NCBI GenBank assembly: GCA_963580245.1
Contig: CAUZJO010000026.1
Coordinates: forward strand, 1-37,575
Length of the DNA: 37,575 bases
Reading direction: 5' to 3'
From: CAUZJO01 sp963580245
GTDB taxonomy: Bacteria > Sumerlaeota > Sumerlaeia > MVZB01
A model generated the notes under the pieces. The model made no database searches, had not been told where the DNA came from, and saw only the letters and a program-made list of their open reading frames with translations. Shown here piece by piece: positions 15,676-25,201 of the stretch. Made by a program: the position numbers and the translations under genes. The stretch's first letter is position 1. The number at the start of each line of letters is the position of its first letter.

Positions 15676-17299
15676 ATGGCGACTCCCACAAAAGCCAAAA
15701 AACCTTCGACTCGCCCACTTAGGGGAAAGTCCGCTCCACGTTCAACAGCCCACCGCTCGACCGGAACGCGTACAAAGAAAAAAGCGGCCGTTGCGCGCAA
15801 GAAAACGTCGCGCACGCGCAAACCCGAAGAGATGTCGCTCGAAGATTGGCAGATCGCCCTGCGCCGCGAATTCGGCGCCGCGCAGGATTTCAAACTCAAA
15901 AACCTCGGCGACGATCCGATCTTCTCGGAATTCACGATCACGAACCCGCAAACGGGCGGGGTCTATCGGCTTGCCATCCGGGGCGAAAAACCGGGCGATA
16001 ATTATTGTTCCTGCCCCGATTTTACCGTCAATACGCTGGGCACGTGCAAGCATGTCGAGTTCACATTGGCTCGCCTGCACCGCAAACGCGGAGCCAAAGC
16101 GGCCTTCGCCCGCGGATTTCATCCCGCCTATTCCGAAATCTACCTGCACTACGGACCCAAGCGCGAAATCGTCTTCGCCCCGGGCGCCGATTGTCCCGAG
16201 AACCTGCGACGTCTCTCCTCGAACTACTTCAACGAACAGGGCTACCTCGAACCCGAAGCGTTCGCCCATTTCGACGCCTTCTTCAGAGAGGCCGACCAGG
16301 ATGGGCAAAACGACCACGAACTACGCTGTTATGAAGACGCCATCAGCTTCGCCGCGCAGGTGCGCGACCAGGCCCAGCGCCGGACGCTGATCGACAAGGC
16401 CTTCCCCAAAGGGCCCTCAAGCCACGCCCTGGCCAGGTTGCTCAAGACCCGTCTCTACCATTATCAGCAAGAAGGAGCACTGTTCGCCGCCCGCGCCGCC
16501 CGTTGCCTGCTCGCCGACGACATGGGGCTGGGCAAGACCATCCAGGCCATCACCGCCACCGAAATTCTGGTCCGGACCGTGGGGTTGGACCGCGTGCTCA
16601 TCGTCTGCCCCACGTCGCTGAAGCATCAGTGGAAAGATGAGATCGAAAAATTCATCGGTCGTTCGGTGCAGGTCGTCGAAGGCCTACTGGCCGCCCGCAC
16701 CGCGCATTACGAGACCGAGTCGTTTTAAGATCACTAATTACGACGTCATCCATCGTGATCTGGACTTGATCCGCGAGTGGGCGCCCGATCTGATCATCCT
16801 GGACGAGGCGCAACGCATCAAGAATTGGAAGACGCGAACCGCGCAAAGCGTCAAGAAGCTCCCCTCCGAATACACCATCGTCCTGACCGGCACGCCGCTC
16901 GAGAACCGGCTCGAAGAGCTGCACTCGATCGTCGAGTTCGTCGATCGCTTCCGGCTGGGGCCGCTTTTCCGCTTCCTCGCCGACCATCAGCACGTCGACG
17001 ATAACGGCAGGATCGTCGGGTATCGCGACCTCTCGGGCATCTCCAAGACCCTGCGCCCGGTCCTCCTGCGCCGCTCCAAGCAAGAGGTCTTGCAGGAACT
17101 TCCCGAACGGCTCGATAAACGCTTCTTCGTGCCCATGACCTTCGAGCAAACCAAACATCACAATGAGAACGGGGACATGGCCGCGCGAATCGCCGCCAAG
17201 TGGCGCCTGACCGGGCTCGCTCGCGCGGCTGAGGCTCGTCAGGAAGCCTTTGAGCCTCTCCAGCTGGTTCTCGCCATTGGGCGTGAGCTGCTCACTTAA
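15676..17299 (+). pseudogene. SWIM-SNF2 helicase, frameshifted and lacking its helicase-C domain
   Basis: ATG 15676 (ribosome site GAGGTGATCCC) starts a basic Lys/Arg/Thr-rich tail. A SWIM zinc finger near residue 120 follows (CSCPDFTVNTLGTCKH). The SNF2 ATPase then has Walker A in LADDMGLGKTIQAIT and motif Ia in VLIVCPTSLKHQW. At 16723-16726 a run of four T causes a +1 shift: the first frame reads ESF then TAA, while reading three T gives ESFKITNYDVIHRDL, the expected continuation. The second frame carries LIILDEAQRIKNWKTR (motif II) and TGTPLENRLEELHSIVEFVD (motif III), and runs to AAKWR at about 17206. There homology ends and a foreign tail runs to TAA 17297-17299. The helicase-C half, about 400 residues, is missing. 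Intact relatives remodel nucleoprotein; this copy cannot hydrolyse ATP productively. Confidence 0.85.
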
Positions 17300-18358
17300 T
17301 TGATTAACCAAGCGGAACAATACTTCGAGCCGGCCCTTGAGTACACGGGTCTCGCCGCTGGGGATCGGTGAGGGAGTGGACTGGAGTTACGTGGCGGGTG
17401 ATGCCTTCAAGCTCCCCGGAGCTCGGATTGTGCCCTCATTCAACAAGAACTCCGCAAGCCCGCGGGCCGAGGCGACGAATCCCTGCGTAAAGACCCCATC
17501 GAGAGGCGTCGCGACCGCCACGTCCAGTCCCTTGAGCGCGCTGGCGAGGCGCTGGGCCAGCTCAGTCGGATTGGCCGCCGAATCGGGCGGCGGGGGAGTG
17601 CTGGGAGGTCGATTCGAGACCGGTGCGGCACCCCTTGGTTCCGTGGTCTGAGTTGGACTGGTCCCAGGGGGCGGAGCGGCGCCCAAAGGTGACGGCGCCG
17701 ATCTGGTTGCGGGCGTTTCGGTTGGAGCCGGGCTGGGCCTCTCGCCCCGCGACGGTGCAATCACTTCGGTAATGATCCCCGAAACATTCACCCGTGGTCC
17801 GGGCCCGGGTTGGCTCCCATTGCGCGGCGGCGCCTCACTCTTCTGGAGTTACTCAGCCTTCGCGGGCGGCGTGAACAGCTCCGTAAGCTTTTGGAGGGAG
17901 GCGTTTAACTTACCCGGGACACCCGACTCGCGTATGGCCTGGATAACGGCCTCGGCCAATGCGCGCGGCGATTGGGCGGGCGAGGGGAGCGGAGTCTCTT
18001 TTGCCGCATCGGGGGCTTCAAGTCCGGCAAGCAGGGCTTTCAAATACCGGGAATTGTTCCTCAGGCTCATAACGGCGGAAAGCAGTCCCCGGTCGGTCAG
18101 CGTGGACAGGCGTTGGGCCAAGTTCTCGGGAGAGGCCTCGGTCAAGGCGGCGATCAGGGCCTGGCACTGAGCGGCCGGACTCAATTCCAACCGGGCCGCT
18201 TCCGTGCCGACCGACGCGCCTTCGATCAGAGCGCCGACGGCCTGACCCTCGGCGCGGCTCGATTGTTGAAACGCATTCGCATCATGCGCGGGCTGGATGC
18301 GACGCAGGTCGCCGGCCAGTTCCACAAGCTGAGGAAAGTCTTGGATAGTCGAATCCAT
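17210..18358 (-). pseudogene. Ala/Leu/Pro-rich helical protein with two in-frame TAA codons
   Basis: One minus-strand frame runs from ATG 18358 (MDSTIQDFPQLVELAGDLRR) to about 17210 with two ochre stops, at 17849-17851 (after FTPPAKAE) and 17387-17389 (after SLKASPAT). Codon use and content stay consistent across both stops: LQKSEAPPRNGSQPGPGPRV after the first, LQSTPSPIPSGETRVLKGRL after the second, then RLVNQLSEQLTPNGENQLER. Three helical modules (PENLAQRLSTLTDRGLLSAV; PTELAQRLASALKGLD; VLFRLVNQLSEQL) are joined by Pro/Ser/Thr linkers. The pattern recalls flagellar hook-length control (FliK-like) proteins, but no flagellar gene is nearby, so I leave the function open. The 3' end is lost where it meets the SNF2 remnant head to head. 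Confidence 0.5.
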
Positions 18359-18588
18359 GGGCCGATCGCACGTGCTCGTTCATAGACGTTCATAAGGGGT
18401 TCAAGCCGCGTCGCCGGTAGGCTTGGGTTTCTAAGGATGAACGATCCTCTACCGCGCCTATCGACGGGGTTTTAAACCACTTTAAAGATTTTCTGGATTG
18501 GACGGCGAGTGGTGAAGACGACCCACATTGTGTAACGAGTGAAACAATGCTTAAGGGTCGCGAAGAAAGTTTTAGCTCCCCACGAAGC

Positions 18589-18789
18589 CTAATCGAAGAC
18601 GCGCTTGATGCGCCCCACGGTATTTTTAAACCGATTCGGCTGGCGGGCCTGAATCTCGCTCATATGGACGACAAAACAGTCGTCGCAATAGCAGTGGGTG
18701 ATATCATAACTTTCCAGTTCTGAAAAGCGTGAATAGATCCACTGCTCGCCTTTCCATATCTTGCGGCATGAGCAGCACTGACGAACCAT
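18589..18789 (-). CDS. Small zinc-binding protein with CxxC...CxxC
   Basis: ATG 18789 lies seven bases after AAGGAG, which decides this start over the upstream in-frame TTG/GTG codons. The 66-residue product has QCCSCRKIWKGEQWI, a spacer of about 20 residues, then THCYCDDCFVVHMSEI, giving two Cys pairs that can bind one zinc. The layout resembles the small zinc ribbon found at the end of some signalling proteins (CxxCKKxR...H-ICPxC). The C-terminus is basic (RFKNTVGRIKRVFD) and could contact nucleic acid. It is not McsA, which has four CxxC pairs and a UVR motif. Role unknown. Confidence 0.65.
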   Translation of the reverse strand: MVRQCCSCRKIWKGEQWIYSRFSELESYDITHCYCDDCFVVHMSEIQARQPNRFKNTVGRIKRVFD

Positions 18790-19306
18790 CACGGAACTCC
18801 TTATTGTGACTTCCTGGCACAATGCTTACTAGCAATTTAGAGCAAGTCTGAGGCCAGTGCGCCGATTGAGAAAAAAACCATGTGGAATGTTGAAATCGTT
18901 TGGCTTATAATACTAGTGATGTTCTCGGGCAGGGAATCACTCCTGTGCGGAATCTCGCACAGCCGATAGAATCCACCCTCCCGATGACCAGAATTGAGAA
19001 ACGTGGGAACCCGGCTAACATGACGCCCCCGTATCAAATCAAGCCCCACGCCGGGAGTTCTTGGTGCTCCATGACCCACGCTCCGGGCTTAGGTCCGGGG
19101 CCTGCGCGAGGGCGACTGAGAACCCGGCTCAGACCCCTCCCGTCGCGGCGTTTCGTTCAGTTCCGGGGGACCGCTGACCATTTGGTTCCGACTGCTGATC
19201 CAAGTTCTTGCCATTGGGTATGGATTTCGCTATCAATCTCTCATATCGGAGGTGGAGGGAGTCTGACCGCCCTCTTTTCCTCTCATTCCATGGAGACCGC
19301 GATCAG
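18790..19306. other. Long leader region upstream of mcsB
   Basis: About 515 bp without a convincing gene. TATAAT at 18906-18911 would serve as a -10 box for plus-strand transcription, but the -35 region at normal spacing (TGGAAT) is poor. GC-rich inverted repeats around 19085-19110 may fold in RNA. No CtsR-like direct-repeat operator and no mcsA or ctsR gene can be read here. Confidence 0.35.
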
Positions 19307-20350
19307 GTGATCTTTCCGGATACCACTGACCAATGGCTGACCGAGATCGGACCTTCGAGTGAAGTCGTCGTCTCGAGCCGCGCCCGCCTGGCGCGCAATC
19401 TTCCGGACCTCCCGTTCGCCCCACGCGCCAACGAGGAACAGCGCAACCAGGTTGCGGCGCTGATCGGCGAGGCCATCGGGCGCAATCCGGACCTCGCCCC
19501 CTTTCAGTGCTATGAACTCTCCTCAATTCAGTCTCAGGAACGCATCTTTCTGCGCGAGAGCCATCTGATATCCAATGAGATGGAGAAGGGCGGGGTCGGA
19601 CGACTGGTTTTCCTCAGTCGGCAGATGGATACCTCGATCATGGTCAATGAAGAGGATCACTTGCGACTCTCGACACTGTGCTCCGGCTTTCGCGCCGAGG
19701 AGGCCTTCAAGAGGCTGCTGAGAATTGAGCAGGCCCTCGAAAACGAACTGAATCTGGCCTACTCGCGTGAATTCGGGTACCTGACCGCTTGTCCGACCAA
19801 CACCGGGACCGGTTTGCGCTTGTCGGTGATGCTGCACCTGCCGGCGTTGGTGATGACCGAGCAGGTCGAGAAGGCGCTCCAACAGGTGGGCCATTATGGC
19901 CTCGTGGTCCGCGGCGCTTATGGTGAACATACCGATCATCATGGTGAATTGTTTCAGGTTTCCAACGAGTTCACGCTCGGCAAGACCGAGGACGATATTC
20001 TGGAGATCATCAATCGCGAGGTGCGTAAGGTCATCGATCTTGAAGTGATGGCGCGTCAACAGCTCCTGCGCGAGGCCCGCGAGAAACTCGAGGACGCCGT
20101 GTGCCGCGCGGTTGGCCTGCTATCCATGGCGCGCAGCATCAACTCGATGGAGGCGCTGTCGCTGCTCTCGCGCACGCGTTTGGGGGTCGGCCAGAAGTGG
20201 GGGGTTCGCATGAGCCACCCGGAGCTAAGTCGGCTGTTTGTCGAGATCCAGCCCGCGCACTTGCAGTGCCGGACCGCCATCGGGTTGTCGGCCAATGACC
20301 GCGATTTGGCGCGTGCGGCCCTGTTGCGCCGTACGTTCAACAACAACTGA
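19307..20350 (+). CDS. mcsB: Protein arginine kinase McsB
   Basis: McsB phosphorylates arginine side chains of damaged proteins, marking them for ClpCP. It belongs to the phosphagen kinase family. The sequence has the conserved opening WLTEIGPSSEVVVSSRARLA, the catalytic-loop Cys in LTACPTNTGTGLRLSVMLHL, the GAYGEHTDHHGELFQVSN segment and LGKTEDDI. The C-terminal NDRDLARAALLRRTF matches the pArg-binding region near the McsB C-terminus. From GTG 19307, behind GGAGACC, the product has 347 residues, close to the family norm. The in-frame TTG 19208 would add 33 unusual residues. clpC follows after 326 bp and has its own promoter. McsA, its usual activator, is not in the window, so activity may depend on autophosphorylation or a distant partner. 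Confidence 0.92.
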   Translation: MIFPDTTDQWLTEIGPSSEVVVSSRARLARNLPDLPFAPRANEEQRNQVAALIGEAIGRNPDLAPFQCYELSSIQSQERIFLRESHLISNEMEKGGVGRLVFLSRQMDTSIMVNEEDHLRLSTLCSGFRAEEAFKRLLRIEQALENELNLAYSREFGYLTACPTNTGTGLRLSVMLHLPALVMTEQVEKALQQVGHYGLVVRGAYGEHTDHHGELFQVSNEFTLGKTEDDILEIINREVRKVIDLEVMARQQLLREAREKLEDAVCRAVGLLSMARSINSMEALSLLSRTRLGVGQKWGVRMSHPELSRLFVEIQPAHLQCRTAIGLSANDRDLARAALLRRTFNNN

Positions 20351-20501
20351 TGGCAAGGAGGAACATTCCGACATTGGATCACCGCCCCAAAAACTTTCGC
20401 CAGAGTTCCCGAATCGTAGGTATTTCGAAAAAAATAGCGTTGAGGGTATTTGGCGAATGTTCCGATAAGATGGCGGTAAAGGGCGCCCTGGAGGGATCAA
20501 C

Positions 20502-20530
20502 TTGACAAAAACCGGGACATTATATATACT
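20502..20530 (+). promoter_or_regulatory. Near-consensus sigma-70 promoter of clpC
   Basis: TTGACA at 20502-20507, exactly 17 bp, then TATACT at 20525-20530. Both boxes are at or one base from consensus with ideal spacing. Transcription would start near 20537, leaving a leader of about 140 nt before clpC. It allows clpC to be expressed apart from mcsB. No heat-shock CIRCE element or CtsR box overlaps it that I can see. Confidence 0.82.
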
Positions 20531-20676
20531 ATGGATTGCGTGCAGTGAACGCCGGTAATCGAAACTGTAACGGAAAGACCAGATCGCAATGACCGAAACA
20601 CCGGCCCATTCCCGATCAATATACCATCATAGCCATCCCGAAGCGCATGAGTTCCCGAAGCGGAGGTAACTGAAAA

Positions 20677-23175
20677 ATGCCGATCGACAAAACACCCTAC
20701 ACACCTGGTATGCGAGAGGTGCTCAAACTCTCCAAAGCAGAGGCCGGGAGGTTGGGGCACGATTACATCGGCCCCGAGCATTTCCTGTTCGGCGTTATTC
20801 GCAAAGGCGACGGCCTGGCCATCCAGACGTTGATGAATCTGGACGTCGACCTCGTCGAAAACGTCAAGATGGAGCTGGAGCGGATGGTGGAGGTGGGCAA
20901 GGGCCCGACGGTGGGCCTGTTCTCACACAACGCCGACGCCAAACGCGTTTTGGAGACCTCCAAGCAGATCGCCAACGAGATGAAGCACGGCTGGGTTGGC
21001 ACCGAGCACCTGCTGTTGGCCCTGATCAAGGAAGAACACACGATCGCCAGCAAATGCCTGCGCCAATTCGGCGTCGATTACGACAAGGCCAAGAAGGAAG
21101 TCGTCACGGTCATCGAAGGCAGCAACGCGGGTTCAGGCAAGAACAAAGAGTCATTCGAGAAAAGCAAAACGCCCGCGCTTGACATGTTCGGACGCGACCT
21201 GACGCAGCTGGCGCGCGAGAACAAACTGGACCCCGTGATCGGACGCGAGGAGGAAATTGAACGCATCCTTCAAATCCTGTGCCGCCGCACGAAGAACAAC
21301 CCCATCCTGCTTGGTGAACCAGGCGTGGGGAAGACGGCCATCGTTGAAGGGCTTGCGCAAAAGATCGTTTCGGGCGACATCCCGGAGCTTCTTCGTGATC
21401 GCCGCCTCCTTTCTCTGGATCTGGCGGCCATCGTCGCCGGTACGAAATATCGCGGCCAATTTGAAGAACGACTCAAGGCGATCATGCAAGAGATTCGGCG
21501 CAACCCCGAGGTGTTGATCTTCATCGACGAGTTGCACACGCTGATCGGCGCCGGCGCGGCCGAGGGGGCCATCGACGCCTCCAATATGATTAAACCGGCC
21601 CTCTCACGCGGGGAAATCCAGTGCATTGGCGCCACCACGCTCGAGGAATTCCGCAAGTACATCGAGAAGGACGGGGCACTCGAACGGCGCTTCCAGTCGA
21701 TCAGGATCGATCCGCCCTCGCTCGACGAAACCGATCAGATCCTCAGAGGTTTGCGCAGCCGCTATGAGGAACATCACAACGTGATCATCTCCGACGAAGC
21801 GATCGACCAGGCCGTGCACCTGTCGGACCGCTATGTGACAGACCGCTTCCTCCCAGATAAGGCAATTGACGTCATCGACGAAGCGGGCGCCCGCGCGCGG
21901 CTCCAAGCCAACATCAAGCCCCAGGAGATCAAGGACCTGGAGAAAAAGATCGCGGAGTTCGACGAAGAACTGCGCGTGCTCGCCCACAAGCAGGAATTCG
22001 AGAAGTGTACGGAGATCAAGGAACAGAAGGAAGAGGGCAAGAAAGAGCTCGACGCGATGCGGGCCGAATGGGACCGCGCCAAGGAGAGCAAAGACAACGT
22101 CCGCGTCATCGGCGAGAAGGACGTTGCCTACATCGTTTCAAAGTGGACCGGCATCCCCGTGATGCGCCTCGAAGAAGAAGAGACCCAGAAGCTGATGCGC
22201 ATGGAAGATGAACTCGGCAAGCGCGTTGTCAGCCAGATCGAGGCGATCAAGGCGATCGCCCGCGCGGTCCGTCGCGCCCGCGCGGGCCTGAAGGACCCCA
22301 AGCGGCCCACCGGCAGCTTCATCTTCCTCGGGCCCACGGGCGTGGGCAAGACCGAGCTGGCCAAGGCTCTGGCCGAGTTCCTGTTCGGCGACGAGGACGC
22401 GCTGATTCGTATCGACATGAGCGAATACATGGAGAAGTACTCGGTCAGTCGCCTGCTGGGCGCGCCGCCGGGTTACGTCGGCTACGAAGAGGGCGGTCAG
22501 CTAACAGAGAAAGTCCGCCAAAAGCCTTACTCGGTCGTGCTGCTGGACGAAATCGAAAAGGCGCACCCCGACGTCTACAGCCTGCTCCTGCAGGTTTTCG
22601 ATGACGGCCGCTTGACCGACAGTTGGGGCCACGTGGTCGATTTCCGCAATTCGGTCGTGATCCTGACGAGCAACGTCGGCACGCGCCGGCTCAAGAAGTC
22701 CGGCAAAATGGGCTTCCACAGCGGCGATCAAATGCACGACTATGAGGGGATGCGCCAGAAAGTCCTGGACGAATTGAAGAAGACGTTCAATCCCGAATTC
22801 CTCAACCGTCTGGACGAGGCCATCGTCTTCCGTTCGCTTGAAAAGCCGGATATCGAGCGAATCGTCGACATCATGGCCGACAAGCTCAATGACCGACTGG
22901 TTGACCGCGGCATCGTCGTCCATCTCGATGAAGCGGCGAAGAACTTCCTCGTCGAGAAGGGATACGACAGTGAATACGGCGCGCGGCCGATGCGCCGGAT
23001 GATCCAAAAATACATCGAGGACCCGCTCAGCTCAATGATGATCAACGGCGAGATCCCCGACGGCTCCGACGTAATGTGCGCGCGGAAGGACGAGGACGAA
23101 TTGGACTTCAACATCAAGATCCATTCCACCCCGCGCGAGAAAGTCGGCGCCGAGAGCGGCGGCGTGGAAGACTAA
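20677..23175 (+). CDS. clpC: ATP-dependent Clp protease ATP-binding subunit ClpC
   Basis: A Hsp100 unfoldase that feeds substrates, including arginine-phosphorylated ones, to ClpP. The 832-residue length is normal. Order: double Clp-N repeat (about 1-145), NBD1 with Walker A GEPGVGKTAIVEGLAQ near 212 and Walker B VLIFIDELHTLIGAG, a short middle domain near 425-470 containing a UVR-like KQEFEKCTEIKEQKEEGKKE, NBD2 with Walker A GPTGVGKTELAKALAEF near 552 and VVLLDEIEKAHPDV, then the C-terminal D2-small domain. KSGKMGFHSGD probably holds the ClpP-docking loop (MGF in place of the usual L/I/V-GF). GGAGGT at 20662-20667 decides the start. No clpP is present in the window. Preceded by a strong promoter and followed by a strong terminator, so it can be a monocistronic unit. 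Confidence 0.96.
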   Translation: MPIDKTPYTPGMREVLKLSKAEAGRLGHDYIGPEHFLFGVIRKGDGLAIQTLMNLDVDLVENVKMELERMVEVGKGPTVGLFSHNADAKRVLETSKQIANEMKHGWVGTEHLLLALIKEEHTIASKCLRQFGVDYDKAKKEVVTVIEGSNAGSGKNKESFEKSKTPALDMFGRDLTQLARENKLDPVIGREEEIERILQILCRRTKNNPILLGEPGVGKTAIVEGLAQKIVSGDIPELLRDRRLLSLDLAAIVAGTKYRGQFEERLKAIMQEIRRNPEVLIFIDELHTLIGAGAAEGAIDASNMIKPALSRGEIQCIGATTLEEFRKYIEKDGALERRFQSIRIDPPSLDETDQILRGLRSRYEEHHNVIISDEAIDQAVHLSDRYVTDRFLPDKAIDVIDEAGARARLQANIKPQEIKDLEKKIAEFDEELRVLAHKQEFEKCTEIKEQKEEGKKELDAMRAEWDRAKESKDNVRVIGEKDVAYIVSKWTGIPVMRLEEEETQKLMRMEDELGKRVVSQIEAIKAIARAVRRARAGLKDPKRPTGSFIFLGPTGVGKTELAKALAEFLFGDEDALIRIDMSEYMEKYSVSRLLGAPPGYVGYEEGGQLTEKVRQKPYSVVLLDEIEKAHPDVYSLLLQVFDDGRLTDSWGHVVDFRNSVVILTSNVGTRRLKKSGKMGFHSGDQMHDYEGMRQKVLDELKKTFNPEFLNRLDEAIVFRSLEKPDIERIVDIMADKLNDRLVDRGIVVHLDEAAKNFLVEKGYDSEYGARPMRRMIQKYIEDPLSSMMINGEIPDGSDVMCARKDEDELDFNIKIHSTPREKVGAESGGVED

Positions 23176-23207
23176 ATCAGCGTCCGGCTAAAATCTAATC
23201 GATGAAA

Positions 23208-23248
23208 CGGGCCCGAGACGATGAACTCTCTCGGGCCCGGTTTTGTTT
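23208..23248 (+). terminator. Intrinsic terminator of clpC
   Basis: The arms CGGGCCCGAGA (23208-23218) and TCTCGGGCCCG (23229-23239) form a perfect 11-bp stem with a 10-nt loop, followed by G and a T-rich tract (TTTTGTTT). It begins 32 bp after the clpC stop. The T-tract lies only on the plus side, so it ends the mcsB-clpC transcript and is not bidirectional. Confidence 0.93.
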
Positions 23249-23312
23249 GTGCAGGGACGGCGATCAAGAGACTTGGCGCGCATTCGCTTGATCCGCGGTT
23301 CCGCTCTCGGCC

Positions 23313-25066
23313 TTATTCATAGAAATCCAAAAAGCCATCAATGAAATTATCCGTGCCCTCCCGGACATTGGGGTAGAACGATAACAGCGCCGACATGCCG
23401 TCCCGGTCGCTGGAGGTGAAGAACCCGTCACTGAGGGGATCGAACGTCATCGATTCGCCCTCGTCCGATACATCCATCACCGACGCCGCGCAGGGACATG
23501 CAATATTGGACAAGAGCACGTTAAGGATTGTCCAGCCATCTAGAATCGTCCAGATGAACGTCTCGGCTTTGGTTCGAATCGCCATGCGGTCGCCCGTCGG
23601 CGAAACGTCTCCCCCCGCCGCCCTCTCATTGACGTAGATGATCCAATCGCCGGCATTGTGTTCAAGCGTGGTCAGCGCCCCGTCGGTATGTGGGCCGGGC
23701 TTGCGGTAGAACCTCGTCTTCCCGCCGCTCTTGTTCTCGAACGTGAAAATGTCGTTATTGACGGGATCCACGATCATGGCCAGCGCGTCTTCCGGACCGC
23801 CGGGATATTGCAACTGAAACTCTTCGACGCCGGTGAGCGTCTCGGTCAACCTCGGGGACTGACCGGAGTTGATCATGGGCTCGAGAACGCGATAGACACT
23901 CACATTGGCGCGAGTTTCAGTATCGTCGCCGATATCGCCGATGTAGAGATAATCCTGACCCGCCATCGGACCCCCGCCGATCGCGATCTCCTCCCAGTTG
24001 ATGTTGGCGGCTCCATCGAGAGTGTAGGCGCCGATGTGCTGCCCCTGGGTGTTGATCGCATAGAGATCGGGCGGCTGGCCGTTGCCGGTTCCGTCATCAA
24101 AGACTAACCACAGGACACCGGAATTCATGCGGCTGGCGACCATGCCCGAGAGATCACCCGGAATGTCGGGACCGGCGCCGCCAATCTCATTTGAAGCGCT
24201 GAAATCCGCGCACGGGATGTCGTCTTCAATGGTCGTCCCCTGAACCTCACCCGCCGTGATCGCCTGATGCTCGGCGTCATTGCGGTCGGGGCCCTGGTCT
24301 TGGCGGATAATCCCCATTTTCTTCGCGAAGTAGATGTGCGATTCGCGAAGGGTCACCGTAAACAGCGGCGGCAGTTGGGAGCTGATCGGATTGGGAACTT
24401 CGATCGTGATGGTTATGACCGTGTGCAGAACGTTCTTAAAGTTTCCCAGGGGGGTCTCCACCACGTCCCTGAACTCCATGTAATCCACTTGCGAGGTCAC
24501 ATTCACCGTGATCGTGATCTCCGGCTGCGCCCCGCTTCCATCGGGGTCGACGCGCACGTTGGTTGCCTGCCCGGAGTCGATCACGGGCACTCCTACAACC
24601 TGCATCCCGCGTCCGCCGACGAACAGAGAGTCGGTCAGGATGATCGTTTGGGCCGGGAACATCCCGTCGCCGTCGGCCACGCCGTTGTGAAAACCCGTGA
24701 AGAACAGATCGCCGTTCCCGTCCAGGTACCAGAAGTCGATATCGTCCATTCGCGAGTCACCGACATCAAACACGGTCGTGGCGACCTGGCTGGAGGGGAC
24801 GCCGTTGGTATCGATCGTGTCGGCCAACACGTCCCACCTGAAGTTGTCCTCCTGGCTGACGGGGCCGCCATCCTCGGCATTGAAACCCTCGTAGGTCCAC
24901 GTATTTCCGGGATCGAGCGGAAAGTAGTCTTCGACGTTGAAGACATCCGGCATCTGGGCCCGCAACCCGGTCATGGCGGGGCATGACAACGCAAAACCGA
25001 ATACCAAACTACGCGCGAAACGCGCGCGAACGCGTGAGCAAATGGTTCGAGGCGCAAGGTCTTCAT
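23313..25066 (-). pseudogene. Secreted propeller-like protein with frameshift in the signal peptide
   Basis: The best start is ATG 25066 (MKTLRLEPFAHAFARV) with GGAAAGGG upstream, but that frame stops after 31 codons. The long frame that continues to TAA at 23313 enters with RFARSLVFGFALSCPAMTG and LRAQ, a good signal-peptide core and cleavage site. Joining them needs a one-base change in the CG-repeat at about 25012-25028. The mature protein has NVEDYFPLDPGNTWTYEGF, a beta-rich region, then a propeller-like part with ASRMNSGVLWLVFDDGTG, NINWEEIAIGGGPMAGQDYL and YIGDIGDDTETRANVSVYRV, a known secreted family without firm function. If the frameshift is real, export is lost; if it is a sequence error, the gene is intact at about 580 residues. 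An in-frame ATG in the long frame upstream, at 25121, gives an atypical N-terminus. Confidence 0.6.
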
Positions 25067-25201
25067 GATAATCCCTTTCCGCTGGGTTGAGATTGACAAG
25101 AATAAGGGACAGCCAAGCCACGGGCCTTCCCTGGCTTCAAGGAATGGGATATTCATTCACGCGCCGAGAAACAACGGTGAAGATCGGCCCCAACGCCGGA
25201 C

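Noticed and set aside
16652..17320. Full-length extension of the minus-strand helical gene through the SNF2 region
   Set aside because: Beyond about 17210 the frame is antisense to well-conserved SNF2 motifs, so it is chance open sequence.
18589..18789. The small CxxC protein as McsA
   Set aside because: It has two Cys pairs only, no UVR motif, and lies on the opposite strand to mcsB.
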